The notes: a model not told the origin generated them from the sequence alone. Shown: positions 17,202-25,602, counted from the first letter of the stretch. The stretch is 64,000 nt of DNA from Hymenobacter fodinae (GCF_004745825.1 NZ_SRLA01000006.1:248001-312000), one strand, 5' to 3'. Made by a program: numbers and translations.

Positions 17202-18014
17202 TTATTTGATTTTAATCTTGCTCTTTTGTTTCAGATGCTCAGTGGCTTCTGCGTCGGAGCCCTGCCGCATGGTCAGGAGCCGGACTTGCTCCAGCTTGCC
17301 TTTCTTGTCGTAATACTCCGTCTTGACCACGCCTACTTCCGGGGAGTAGTAATCAACCATGCGTTGGCCGTTTCGCATCACCAGGTCGGCGCGGGCGGCC
17401 GTGCCACTCTCCCGCTCTGATTCCACTTTGTAGCACTGGAAAGTGCCGGCCGGCGTGGTAACAGTCTCCGGGCCGCTGACCACCTTTCGGTTTTTGATGG
17501 TAGTATACACCTTGGCAATATCCACAGCAGTACTGCTTACCTGCACCGTAATGCCCCCCGAGGGCAGGGTAGTCCCAACGGTGGGGTGGGTAGGCCAGGC
17601 CAGTGGCACAGGCTCGTAGCTAAAGCGCCGGTCGCGGAAGGAGCGGAGGCTTTCTTGGTTTAGCTCACTGGTACCATCCGTAAAGCAGGTGTCTTGTCGG
17701 CACAGGTAACGGAGGTCCTGCAGGTTCATGAGCTTGTTTTTAGTATCGTAAGCGCCGCTTTTTATAAGGGCAGTCGTGGTCGTAATTGTCTGTTTCTTGT
17801 TCTGCTCGGTGCCGAAGTTAACTACCCGGTTGCGGATGGTGCCAAGCGGTTTGCCTTTCGCATCTTGCAATTGGTATACTACCTCCATCCGATCCGTCAG
17901 CCCAAACGGGCGGGCACTTTCGGTGGGTGGCGTGGGCTGGTCCTGAGCAGTGGCGGCCGGGGCAGCCAGCACCAGCGTGCCGGCTAAACATAACAAGAAG
18001 GAATGGCAGGTCAT
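17202..18014 (-). CDS. Exported TapB/DUF3108-like protein
   Basis: A 270-residue exported protein with a signal peptide ending ATAQ. The body is beta-rich, with the typical TapB/DUF3108-like ending in which a cysteine-containing strand (AGTFQCYKVESE) is followed by a description of the measured product (YYSPEVGVVKTEYYDKKGK). A basic lysine-rich tail (KQKSKIKIK) closes the protein. No enzymatic residues are evident. It is the first gene of a probable pair with DUF4920. Confidence 0.75.
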   Translation of the reverse strand: MTCHSFLLCLAGTLVLAAPAATAQDQPTPPTESARPFGLTDRMEVVYQLQDAKGKPLGTIRNRVVNFGTEQNKKQTITTTTALIKSGAYDTKNKLMNLQDLRYLCRQDTCFTDGTSELNQESLRSFRDRRFSYEPVPLAWPTHPTVGTTLPSGGITVQVSSTAVDIAKVYTTIKNRKVVSGPETVTTPAGTFQCYKVESERESGTAARADLVMRNGQRMVDYYSPEVGVVKTEYYDKKGKLEQVRLLTMRQGSDAEATEHLKQKSKIKIK

Positions 18015-18330
18015 AATGCAGAGCAGGGCTGAAGGGTAGACACTGGCAGCATACGCAGTTTACACCCTTTGGATTTTGTCTTGTTGGGCTTGGGACGCCG
18101 CCCGCTGGCCGCACCCCAAATTGAGCTGGTGCAAATGACTTGCCAATCACAAGAACGCACAATGGTTTCAGAGGCTAATGTAACTTGCGCGCCTCCCGGC
18201 CGTTCGTTACGTACGGGCCTGCGGGGCTGGGTATAGGAAGCGGCGGTTGTCTGGTTAGTACTATGGCAACTGGCATCTTTCTAAGAAAGCCGCAGCTATA
18301 TCCGTCTTACTCTCTTAACCAGAAAGCATT
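18015..18330. other. Divergent intergenic stretch
   Basis: Holds the upstream regions of the leftward TapB-like gene and the rightward frameshifted gene. No ORF, hairpin or clear promoter box was recognised. Confidence 0.3.
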
Positions 18331-18910
18331 ATGCCTGACAACAACCCGCAACCTTCCTGGGCCGATACGGCCGCCTCACTCTTGTCAAAGCTATCGGGAG
18401 GCGTAGAGCTGGCCCTGAATTTTGATCAGATGGAGTTGCAAATGCCCAACGCCCAAAACCCAAGCGCCCCCACTACGTGGCGCCTGAACGGAGCTCTCCG
18501 CATTCGGACCCGCGGTGAAAACCCGCCCGCAGCCACGCTTCCACCTGCAAACCCCACGTCCGTTGGCTAGTGGCCTAGAGATAGATGCGCAATTGGTAGT
18601 AACCCTCGATGGCGACGATGTGAAAATTGTGGCCGTGGGGACCTATCTGATTATAAATTTCCCAAGTCAGCGGGTGTTCGATAAGATTACCAGCGGGCCT
18701 CCTAAGGACCCCAATGCGCCGAAAAAGCCCAAAGACCCGAACGCTCCAGACCCGCTGAAACAGCTCAACGACCTGGCATTGCGGCTAGGCCTGGTGCTGG
18801 ATATGAGGGTAGCCAACAAAACTCACGTGACCTTTGGGGCAGGCTCCGCCCCCAAGATCACATTCAATGCCGTACTTGGGAAAATAGGGTCCTTTTTCAG
18901 AGGAAACTAG
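18331..18910 (+). pseudogene. Hypothetical protein gene split by a frameshift
   Basis: Two overlapping frames fit one gene. The first (18331-18570) starts at an ATG and encodes 79 residues ending in NPTSVG. The second (18515-18910) continues in the +2 frame from about 18515 and encodes SGLEIDAQLVVTLDGDD and a lysine/proline linker (KDPNAPKKPKDPNAPD). The second frame has no credible start of its own (GTG at 18515), and both halves have normal codon use. A one-base insertion or two-base loss between about 18515 and 18570 would explain the break. The family is unknown; both halves read as a soluble beta-strand protein. Confidence 0.6.
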
Positions 18911-19061
18911 GCGCAGAAATGCCCTAAAAATGGAACAGCCTTCCGGCCGATTTTACGTATCTTGCTGGTAGGCCCTCTTGCCTTCAGTGCCTTCTTGGGC
19001 TGGAACTAATGGGCTCTGGATTGGTTTGCATAACCACGAAGCTGCCCATTTTTTCAGCCTG

Positions 19062-19706
19062 ATGAATTCGGATAGAGAACATAGAGATAAAGTAGGGGCC
19101 GGGCGTGCCTCCTCCACCTTCCAGCGGATGGAGCGCATGCCCGTTTTACTGGTCATGCTGTACCTAGGCCTGGTCGGTATAACGGTGCTCTTTGTGGTAC
19201 TGGTTGCTGCCTACGCCCGCCTGCGTTTCGTGAGCGATGCGCCAGTGGGTATTTACCCCTTCCCGCGCTACTTCTCTCTGAGCACCATAGTGCTGCTGGT
19301 GAGCAGCTATACCATTAGCCAGGCCAAGCGGCTTTACCAGCAAGACGATTTATCAAACCTGGTGCGCTGCCTCGGAGCCACGCTGCTGCTGAGCAGCATC
19401 TTCGCCGGACTTCAGATTTTGGGTTGGCGGGAGTTGCTCAACCAAGGGGTGCTACTCAATGGGGTAGCCAGCGGCACGTTTATCTACCTCATTTCGGGGC
19501 TGCACGTGGTGCACCTGCTGGGAGGGATGTTGTTTCTGCTGGCGCTGCTGCTGCGTACTATCCACGCCTCCCGCGATGGGGTTCGCACGCTGGTGTTTAT
19601 TCGCAACCCCTACCGCCGGTTGCAGCTGCACATGATTACCGTGTACTGGCACTTTATTGATGTGCTGTGGGTGGTACTCTTTGCCGCCTTCCTGTTCTTG
19701 TATTGA
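19062..19706 (+). CDS. Haem-copper oxidase subunit III-like membrane protein
   Basis: A 214-residue inner-membrane protein with five predicted membrane helices, as in the short bacterial CoxC/CyoC subunit III. Typical elements are SGLHVVHLLGG and the last-helix WHFIDVLWVVLF. The start at 19062 (MNSDREHRD) is chosen because earlier codons lack coding character. No subunit I, II or IV gene lies in the window, so it is an orphan copy. Subunit III stabilises the oxidase and does not itself carry redox centres. Confidence 0.85.
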   Translation: MNSDREHRDKVGAGRASSTFQRMERMPVLLVMLYLGLVGITVLFVVLVAAYARLRFVSDAPVGIYPFPRYFSLSTIVLLVSSYTISQAKRLYQQDDLSNLVRCLGATLLLSSIFAGLQILGWRELLNQGVLLNGVASGTFIYLISGLHVVHLLGGMLFLLALLLRTIHASRDGVRTLVFIRNPYRRLQLHMITVYWHFIDVLWVVLFAAFLFLY

Positions 19707-19729
19707 TGCATCGTTGGCTTACTGCACGA

Positions 19730-19768
19730 CCGTCTCCAGATTCTTTGTGAAACTGGAGACGGTTTTTT
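19730..19768 (+). terminator. Rho-independent terminator
   Basis: CCGTCTCCAG/CTGGAGACGG stem, 13-base loop, six Ts, just after the subunit III-like gene. Confidence 0.92.
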
Positions 19769-19911
19769 ATTTCATAACCCTGGCCTAGCTAGTTAGCGAA
19801 TTTGCAGTCATGTGCTAAAGCCAGAAATCCTGTCCGTCTGCGTACCTTGTTGCTACCCGTTATTGGGTTGGTTGCCTGCGCTTGGCCTTTTATTGTCTTC
19901 CAATCAGCTTT

Positions 19912-21927
19912 ATGTCTCGATTTTTACCGGCTTTAGTAGCGGGGCTGCTACTGCTAGGCCAGTCTGCCTTGGCCCAAGTGCCCACGTACCAAGCGCGGCC
20001 CGCTGATATCCTGGGTGCTGCCGATGCCTGCGCCCAAGCCCGAATAGGGGAGGTCAACCGGGTGGCCTACGCCAGCCTTAACCACCGCCAGAAGATGGCC
20101 CGCTACGATGTCAGCTTTTATAAGCTGGATATAGGCCTAGAGAATAACTCCCGCAGTGTGGGTGGTTCCGTGCGCATTAAAGCCCGCTCCTTGGTGGCTA
20201 CGTTTGACTCGTTGGCATTTGAGCTGTACCCAACCCTGGTCATTGACTCGGTAGTAATAGACGGCCGGAAAAGTCCGGGCTGGCGCCGGGCCGGCGGTGA
20301 CGTAACCGCCGCTTTGCAGCAGCCCGTGGGTGCGCAGGCGTTATTTAATGCCCTTATTTACTACCATGGCACCGCTCCCAGCGGCAATTCAGCTGCCATT
20401 GGCAATGCCCTCAATACGGCCGTTGCTCCCACGTACGGGGTCAGCACCACCTGGAGCCTGTCGGAGCCCTACAACGCCTATGAGTGGTGGCCCTGCAAGC
20501 AGGTGCTCACCGACAAAGCCGATTCCTCAGAAGTTTGGGTGACCACCTCGGCCATCAATAAGGTGGGCTCTAATGGGTTGCTTCGGGCCGTAACGCCCCA
20601 GCCCAACGGGAAAGTGCGCTACGAGTGGAAATCAAAGTACGCCATTGATTACTACCTGATATCGGTGGCGGTAGGGCCCTATGTAGAGTACATCAATTAC
20701 GCCAACCCCGTGGGCGGCCCCCGCATCCCAATTGTCAACTACGTATATAACCAGACAGCGCTCAGCAACTACCGCGCAGAAATTGACCGCACACCTGGCT
20801 TCATTGAGAACTATTCCCGGCTGGTAGGCCTGTATCCGTTTGCGGCGGAGAAGTACGGCCACAGCATGGCACCCATTGGGGGAGGCATGGAGCACCAGAC
20901 CATGACCACTCAAGATGGCTTTACCTTCACGCTCACGGCCCACGAGCTATTTCACCAGTGGTTCGGCGACAACGTGACCTGCGGCGCTTGGGAGGATATC
21001 TGGCTGAATGAAGGCTTTGCTTCCTACGGGGAGTACCTCTCACTAGGCCAGTTCGCTTCAGACACTGACGCTAGAAGGTGGATGGATCAGGCTCACGCTT
21101 CCGCCATGACGGCTCCCGGTGGTAGCCTATTCGTGTCGGACACCAGCAACGTAAACCGCATTTTTAGCTCGCGCCTGAGCTATAAGAAGGGGGCCTCCGT
21201 TGTTCACATGCTACGCTACCTGCTGCATGATGATGAGAAATTCTTCCGGGCGTTGAGAACCTACCAAGCTACGTACGCCGGTCGTACGGCCCGCACTCGC
21301 GACCTGCAGCGCATTTTTGAGACTGAAGCAGGGGTGCCGCTACAGTATTTCTTCGACCAGTGGTTTCGGGGGGAGGGGTACCCCACGTTCGCAGTGCGGT
21401 GGAACCAAGTGGGCCAGAGCATCTTCCTACAGTCCACCGAAACGGCTTCTATGCCCGCCGTTACTCCGTTTTTCGCCACCGATCTTGACTTGCTGCTGCA
21501 ATTCACGGATGGTACCAGCCGCACAGTGCGTCTGCGTCAGAACCAGCCCATCACCGACCTAGGCCTCTCGGAAAGTCGGACACTCAGTGCCATTACCATC
21601 GACCCAGACCAGTGGGTGCTCAACGGTGCCGGCTCCGTAACCCGCGACAATGGACTAGTGCTGGCCAGCAAGAACGCCGCCGCAGTTGCCTCAGTAAGTG
21701 TGTACCCCAATCCTTGTGTAGGCCAGCTGCGCATTGCGGATCTGGGGGCAACGCGGGCGCAGGCCGAAGTGCGCGATGCTACTGGGCGTGTAGTGCTGCG
21801 GCAGGCAGTAGCTGGGTCGGCGCCGGTTCTACATACTCAGCACCTAAGGCCAGGTATCTACCATCTGCACCTAACGACACCTGATGGCAGCGTATCGCAG
21901 GCGCGTTTTGTGCGGGCTGCAGAATAA
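19912..21927 (+). CDS. M1-family metallopeptidase with T9SS sorting domain
   Basis: A 671-residue secreted aminopeptidase. The start at 19912 gives a signal peptide ending SALAQ. The catalytic domain contains GGGMEHQTM (exopeptidase motif) and the zinc site H344-E-L-F-H348 with E367 (NEGFASY), the exact HExxH-18-E spacing of M1. The last 80 residues form a type IX secretion C-terminal domain: VYPNPCVGQLRI, then VRDATGRVV and LRPGIYHLHL, which directs the protein through the T9SS to the surface or medium. It implies a working T9SS in the cell. Monocistronic with its own strong terminator. Confidence 0.93.
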   Translation: MSRFLPALVAGLLLLGQSALAQVPTYQARPADILGAADACAQARIGEVNRVAYASLNHRQKMARYDVSFYKLDIGLENNSRSVGGSVRIKARSLVATFDSLAFELYPTLVIDSVVIDGRKSPGWRRAGGDVTAALQQPVGAQALFNALIYYHGTAPSGNSAAIGNALNTAVAPTYGVSTTWSLSEPYNAYEWWPCKQVLTDKADSSEVWVTTSAINKVGSNGLLRAVTPQPNGKVRYEWKSKYAIDYYLISVAVGPYVEYINYANPVGGPRIPIVNYVYNQTALSNYRAEIDRTPGFIENYSRLVGLYPFAAEKYGHSMAPIGGGMEHQTMTTQDGFTFTLTAHELFHQWFGDNVTCGAWEDIWLNEGFASYGEYLSLGQFASDTDARRWMDQAHASAMTAPGGSLFVSDTSNVNRIFSSRLSYKKGASVVHMLRYLLHDDEKFFRALRTYQATYAGRTARTRDLQRIFETEAGVPLQYFFDQWFRGEGYPTFAVRWNQVGQSIFLQSTETASMPAVTPFFATDLDLLLQFTDGTSRTVRLRQNQPITDLGLSESRTLSAITIDPDQWVLNGAGSVTRDNGLVLASKNAAAVASVSVYPNPCVGQLRIADLGATRAQAEVRDATGRVVLRQAVAGSAPVLHTQHLRPGIYHLHLTTPDGSVSQARFVRAAE

Positions 21928-21946
21928 CCGGGCACCTACCAAAAAT

Positions 21947-21988
21947 ACACCAAGGGCTTCCTCAACTGAGGAAGCCCTTGGTGTTTTA
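21947..21988. terminator. Bidirectional terminator
   Basis: An 18-bp perfect stem (ACACCAAGGGCTTCCTCA and its complement) with a 2-base loop, followed by TTTT; between convergent genes. Confidence 0.9.
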
Positions 21989-22002
21989 AGCAAAAATACT
22001 CC

Positions 22003-22635
22003 CTATTTGTGAGCGTATTTTTTGATCAGCTTTTGCACCTCAGGAGTGGCGGCGGGCATGTCAAAGATGGCCGCTAACATCTCGTCGAAAGAGTGAGCGG
22101 GGGTGAAGATGGCATTAGCAAAGGGATTGCTGAACAGGCGCAGAAACCCAGGTTGCCCATTGACGCTCACTAGATCAATAGTAATGTTGCCGTAGAGCTG
22201 ATTGCAGCGGCCAGTTTGGGTGCAGTCGCGCGGTTGCGGCTTCAGAAAGTGCTTGAAAATAGTTTCGGTGTAGGAGGCGTGGCGCACGCTCCGCTGGTCG
22301 GAGGTAGCAAGGTTGTAGCCCAGCGCCAGAACCCGGTCGCGGATGTAATCGAAGAGGTGGCGGAAGTTGCCGGGTCCAATGCTGGGGTCGTAGAAAAACA
22401 AGGCACCCTGGCGGCCCTCATCGTGCAGCAGTTGCACTCGAAACTGCTGATTGGGTAGGCCTGCTTTCTGATAATGATAGGCTTTAAAATAGGGTCCCAT
22501 CCAGTTTAGGTACACTTGCTCCTGCACCCATTTCTGTCGCAGGCGCTCTTCTGCCGCGCTACGCTGCAGGGGCTGCCACTCCGTAGAAGGAGCCGCATCA
22601 GAAGAGGAAAATAGCTTTTTAAGGAAAGGTAACAA
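22003..22635 (-). CDS. Hypothetical protein, 210 residues
   Basis: A soluble cytoplasmic protein with no signal peptide. It is rich in aromatic residues and has a mixed alpha/beta look: a helical start (LKKLF, then AAEERLRQKWVQEQVYLNW), a central core (RVQLLHDEGRQGALFFYDPS) and a C-terminal segment (IFTPAHSFDEMLAAIF). I do not recognise a family. It is divergent from the GreA-like gene and convergent with the M1 peptidase. Confidence 0.7.
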   Translation of the reverse strand: MLPFLKKLFSSSDAAPSTEWQPLQRSAAEERLRQKWVQEQVYLNWMGPYFKAYHYQKAGLPNQQFRVQLLHDEGRQGALFFYDPSIGPGNFRHLFDYIRDRVLALGYNLATSDQRSVRHASYTETIFKHFLKPQPRDCTQTGRCNQLYGNITIDLVSVNGQPGFLRLFSNPFANAIFTPAHSFDEMLAAIFDMPAATPEVQKLIKKYAHK

Positions 22636-22755
22636 GGCGGGGAAGTTTCAGGAGTAACATAAGCCCAGCTAAATAGTTTCGATACAAGCTGCAACCTGTG
22701 CGCCTCCGATGGGTCCCTTTTTGTCTTGCTTTATGAATAAAAATTAGCTTCTGCC

Positions 22756-23223
22756 ATGTCAACAACCAGCGCATCTGCTACCCTCAAACACCAGCTTTTG
22801 GCGGAGTGCCGCCGCATTCAGGAAGAGAAAGTCCACAATGCCCGACAGGCCATGCTGGAGGTGCAGGAAAGCGCCTTGGAAGGCGACACGGCTGAGGAAG
22901 CCATGGAGTCGTTTCGGGAGGTGTGCCAGCGCCAGCGCGACCTGTTTGCCCGTCAGCTCGATGAGGCTTTAACTGGCCTACAGGTGTTGCGCCGCGTACC
23001 GGAAGCCAAATCTTCACCCAATCAGCCAGGTTTGGGCTCAGTAGTAGTGACGGACTCGCAACGTTTCTACGTGTCGCTGAGCCTGGGAGAGATTAAGGTA
23101 GAGGGCCAGCCTTACTTTGCGCTTTCGGCCTTTTCGCCCTTATACCAGGCAATGGCACAGGTGCATTCCGGCGACACGTTTACGTTCCGCGGCAAGTCGT
23201 ACCAGATCAAGGAGATTTTATAA
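22756..23223 (+). CDS. GreA/GreB-like factor
   Basis: A 155-residue cytoplasmic protein built like a transcript-cleavage factor. Residues about 10-80 form a charged coiled coil, and residues about 95-155 form the FKBP-like GreA/B C-terminal domain, ending SPLYQAMAQVHSGDTFTFRG and SYQIKEI, which parallels the family's SPLGKALLGKKVGD and YEIVEI. The coiled-coil tip lacks an evident pair of acidic residues at the position used for cleavage, so it may be a regulator rather than a true GreA. Monocistronic. Confidence 0.75.
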   Translation: MSTTSASATLKHQLLAECRRIQEEKVHNARQAMLEVQESALEGDTAEEAMESFREVCQRQRDLFARQLDEALTGLQVLRRVPEAKSSPNQPGLGSVVVTDSQRFYVSLSLGEIKVEGQPYFALSAFSPLYQAMAQVHSGDTFTFRGKSYQIKEIL

Positions 23224-23273
23224 TGTGGCCTAGGGGCTTTTGTTCACAACAGAGCAGTGCCCCACTGGCCTAG

Positions 23274-23735
23274 CTAGCGTACCCGGGTCCAGTAGTGAGA
23301 GCGGCCCAGAAGCGGGAAGCCGATATAACCCTTTACCTCCAAGCGGTTTTTGGAGTGCAAGCGCACGTAGCAGGAGTATGTACGGCCGTTGTTGGGGTCG
23401 TAAATCTCGCCGTCCTCCCACCGTTCGTCGCTGGCGTCATAGCGCAGCCCGCGTAAAATCCGCAGATTATGCATGGGGTGCTGGCGCTTGGCTGGGTCGG
23501 GGTTATGCACATCAAGCTGAGGGTAGGCGGCGGTGCTATCGGTGGTGGGGCGGAGCCACACGAGCTTGCCGCATAGCTCCTTATTGCCGCACGAATACAG
23601 CTCGATATGTGTGTTCTGTGAATCATCGGCCCACACACCTACGGGTGAGAGCGACTGGCCTAACCCTGCCGCTGGGGTGAGCAGGCCCAAGGTCAGGGTC
23701 AATATTCCGGTGCTCCAACGTAGTAGCTGTTTCAT
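23274..23735 (-). CDS. DUF2147 exported protein (copy 1)
   Basis: A 153-residue protein with a signal peptide ending GLGQ. The mature part follows the DUF2147 plan: SPVGVWADDSQNTHIELYSC, then the CGK strand, NPDPAKRQHP, the GLRYDASDERWEDGEIYDP core and WTRVR at the end. The family folds as a small barrel of unknown role. It is a close paralogue of the next gene upstream on the strand, and the two are separated by a terminator hairpin. Confidence 0.87.
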   Translation of the reverse strand: MKQLLRWSTGILTLTLGLLTPAAGLGQSLSPVGVWADDSQNTHIELYSCGNKELCGKLVWLRPTTDSTAAYPQLDVHNPDPAKRQHPMHNLRILRGLRYDASDERWEDGEIYDPNNGRTYSCYVRLHSKNRLEVKGYIGFPLLGRSHYWTRVR

Positions 23736-23798
23736 AAATTCTGCAAGCCGGGCACAAGTAGCCTACTGGCACATGTAGCCAGTGTAGTAGTAAGAAAC

Positions 23799-23836
23799 AA
23801 AAAAAGCGACGCTTCTGCGCAGAAGCGTCGCTTTTT
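23799..23836. terminator. Terminator between DUF2147 paralogues
   Basis: A 17-18 bp palindrome centred on TGCGCA (AAAAAAGCGACGCTTC...), with a T-run on each strand. It separates the two DUF2147 genes. Confidence 0.9.
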
Positions 23837-23863
23837 ACCTACTGGCCTAGCAGTGGGTGCCTA

Positions 23864-24304
23864 CTAGCGTACCCGGGTCCAGGTCTGTGACTTGCCAATC
23901 ATGGAGAAGCCAATGTAGCCTTTTACCTCCATGGTATTCTGATTTTCCATTTTCATGTAGCAGGAGTACGTTTTGCCGCTTTCGGGGTCGTAGATCTTGC
24001 CGTCATCCCACTTGTTGCCTTCATCATACTCAAACCCTTGCATGAACACTAGGCCCAAACGGGGGCGGTTGCGCAGCTTGGGGTCGGGGTTCATAGAGTC
24101 TGTTTTGGGCTTACCCGTTTTGGGGTCGTTGGGAACCGTCAGGGTTACAATTTTACCGCAGAGCTTGTTGCCACACTGATAAATTTCAAAAGTGGCCTTC
24201 TTTTCGGCGTTGGTCCAGACACCCAACGGGGAGAGTTTTTGGGCCGAAGCGGCGCCAATTACACCAAGCAACAGGGTTAGACAAAGGAGCAGGGTTTTTT
24301 TCAT
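23864..24304 (-). CDS. DUF2147 exported protein (copy 2)
   Basis: A 146-residue paralogue of the preceding gene. The start at 24304 (MKKTLLLCLTLLLG) gives a signal peptide ending ASAQ; codons further upstream do not look like a signal. It shares SPLGVWTNAEK, the cysteines of IYQCGNKLCGK, MNPDPKLRNRP, YDEGNKWDDGKIYDP and WTRVR with copy 1, so the pair is a tandem duplication that has since diverged. Each copy has its own terminator. Confidence 0.88.
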   Translation of the reverse strand: MKKTLLLCLTLLLGVIGAASAQKLSPLGVWTNAEKKATFEIYQCGNKLCGKIVTLTVPNDPKTGKPKTDSMNPDPKLRNRPRLGLVFMQGFEYDEGNKWDDGKIYDPESGKTYSCYMKMENQNTMEVKGYIGFSMIGKSQTWTRVR

Positions 24305-24522
24305 GGTGATGAAGTAAGAGTGGGTTTTCGGGAAAAAGATAGAACAAAAACTGATCAGTGCAATCCGTTGTCCCTCGGGTTTGTGCGCAGATAGTATAGG
24401 CAAGTTTGAAGCCAGATATCCTATGCCTGAATTTTGACTTCCTGCTGTAGAAATTAAAGGCCCTGATGATCAGGCGTATGGCCCGAAAGTGGGCTAGGGG
24501 GCATAAATAATGGTGTTTTTAT

Positions 24523-24552
24523 TTTGAACCATCCGGGGGGATTTTAACTTTA
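24523..24552 (+). promoter_or_regulatory. Bacteroidota-type promoter of the structured RNA
   Basis: TTTG at 24523-24526, an 18-base spacer, and TAACTTTA at 24545-24552, close to the phylum's TTTG-N19-TAnnTTTG. Transcription would begin about seven bases on, at the first hairpin of the RNA (24559). Confidence 0.6.
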
Positions 24553-24648
24553 CTAACCGTAGCGAGTGCTACAGCCCCCGCCGCGCAGCCCTAAGGTGCT
24601 GGGAAGCAAAGCCCGGGTTATGTCGGATCTAAAGAAAGGAGGTACAAA

Positions 24649-24720
24649 ATGTCTAGTAGTCCCAAACAAATCCTGCCAAGCCTGTCGAATGTAGTCCGCT
24701 TCACCGCCGGACGCGCTTAA
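24649..24720 (+). CDS. 23-codon ORF with strong Shine-Dalgarno inside the RNA
   Basis: ATG at 24649 to TAA at 24718-24720, encoding MSSSPKQILP followed by SLSNVVRFTAGRA. AAAGGAGG lies at 24635-24642, six bases before the ATG, the ideal spacing for Shine-Dalgarno initiation. Bacteroidota mostly do not use such sequences because the anti-Shine-Dalgarno is masked in their ribosomes, so a perfect one here stands out. The peptide is basic, has no membrane segment and was not recognised. Translation would open the second stem of the RNA, so the ORF may be regulatory rather than a functional peptide. Confidence 0.45.
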   Translation: MSSSPKQILPSLSNVVRFTAGRA

Positions 24721-24844
24721 CAACAGCTTTCGCGCGGAACTCGCTCCTATTTGAGCTATTCCCGCATTCTGGCAAGGTCTTACTCGATAAGTGGATGATG
24801 GGGCTGTACCCCAGACTCATCGCTTGGTAAGATTTGAAGGATTA

Positions 24845-24906
24845 GATGCCCGGTTCGCCCAGCAGCCCACAACGGTTCTGCATAGGCGACCGGGCATCGC
24901 TTTTTT
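24845..24906 (+). terminator. Rho-independent terminator of the structured RNA
   Basis: GATGCCCGGTTCGCC (24845-24859) pairs with GGCGACCGGGCATC (24885-24898), one mismatch aside, followed by GC and six Ts. Confidence 0.9.
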
Positions 24907-25035
24907 GTGCCATGTGAGAAGGAAGAATAGCGAGACTATCCCGTGGGCCTTTCTAGCCAAAGCAGAATCATCAGGACTAGCCTAGGCCACTCACGTCGCT
25001 TCTATGCTTTCCGCTAAACCACTTTTTTTGCGCCC

Positions 25036-25602
25036 CTACAGCACCCGGCGGACCTGCATAAAGCGTCGCTCGTAGTCGGTGCCTTCTACCTGGCTGATTT
25101 TTACACCAGACTCGCGGCGGGCCGAGGAGGAATGAATGAAGCGCAGGGGTTGGCCTGGGTTGGAGATAACGATACCCGCGTGGCCAGGAGTGGTAGAGGT
25201 GGTAGCCGTACCAGTAAACACCACGATGTCGCCGCGTCGGGCTTCTGCGCGGGATATACCTTTGCCCACATTAATGAGCAACGCCGTGGAATGCGGCACG
25301 GGTACCTTGTAGCGGGCAAACACGTAGTTCACGAAGCCGGAACAGTCAAAACCAGTTTCGGGAGTGCTACCGGCGTAGCAGTAGTTCGTGCCCAACTGGC
25401 GCATGGCAAAGGCCACTACACTGTCGGCCCGGACGGGCACACGCTTGTTGCTGACTACGTAGGCCACTCGTTGGGTGGGAGTTGGGGCTGGTGCTACGGA
25501 AGCGGAAGAGGCTGAAGCCGGGGTAGGGTGCAAACGTACCCAGGCCAGGCGGGCAATCAGCACGCTTGCTAAAGTCAGGAAAACAAGCCAAACGTAGCGC
25601 AT
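25036..25602 (-). CDS. NlpC/P60 (C40) peptidase
   Basis: A 188-residue envelope hydrolase that probably cuts the peptide stem of peptidoglycan. An N-terminal membrane segment or signal (VWLVFLTLASVLIARLAW) is followed by an Ala/Pro/Thr linker and a C40 domain with the nucleophile in DCSGFV, the histidine in GHAGIVIS, and the family start AMRQLGTNYCYAG. All catalytic positions are present. The gene stands alone, divergent from the M61 peptidase gene. Confidence 0.92.
   Translation of the reverse strand: MRYVWLVFLTLASVLIARLAWVRLHPTPASASSASVAPAPTPTQRVAYVVSNKRVPVRADSVVAFAMRQLGTNYCYAGSTPETGFDCSGFVNYVFARYKVPVPHSTALLINVGKGISRAEARRGDIVVFTGTATTSTTPGHAGIVISNPGQPLRFIHSSSARRESGVKISQVEGTDYERRFMQVRRVL

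Larger units (their letters stand above)
24559..24906 (+). ncRNA. Structured free-standing RNA of unknown family
   Basis: A 348-nt segment between leftward genes, flanked by its own promoter and terminator. Hairpins seen by hand, in order: GTAGC-GAGT-GCTAC (24559-24572); a stem in which CCTGCCA and GAATG pair with CATTC and TGGCAAGG (24672-24788), with an inner AGTCCGC/GCGGAACT stem and a CGCGC/GCGCG hairpin; a long stem opened by TCTTAC/GTAAGA with tip GGGG-CTGTA-CCCC; and the final terminator. A 23-codon ORF behind a strong Shine-Dalgarno starts before the second stem. It does not show tmRNA, RNase P, SRP or 6S landmarks that I know, so the class is open. Confidence 0.6.

Noticed and set aside
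24559..24906. Assignment of the structured RNA to tmRNA, RNase P RNA, SRP RNA or 6S RNA
   Set aside because: No tRNA-like 3' CCA half or ALAA-type tag, no GAGGAAAGTCC core, no SRP GGAA-AGCAG loop and no single long rod of the 6S type were found by eye; the class is left open.
24791..24985. 64-codon plus-strand ORF across the RNA terminator
   Set aside because: It runs through the terminator stem and has no coding features.
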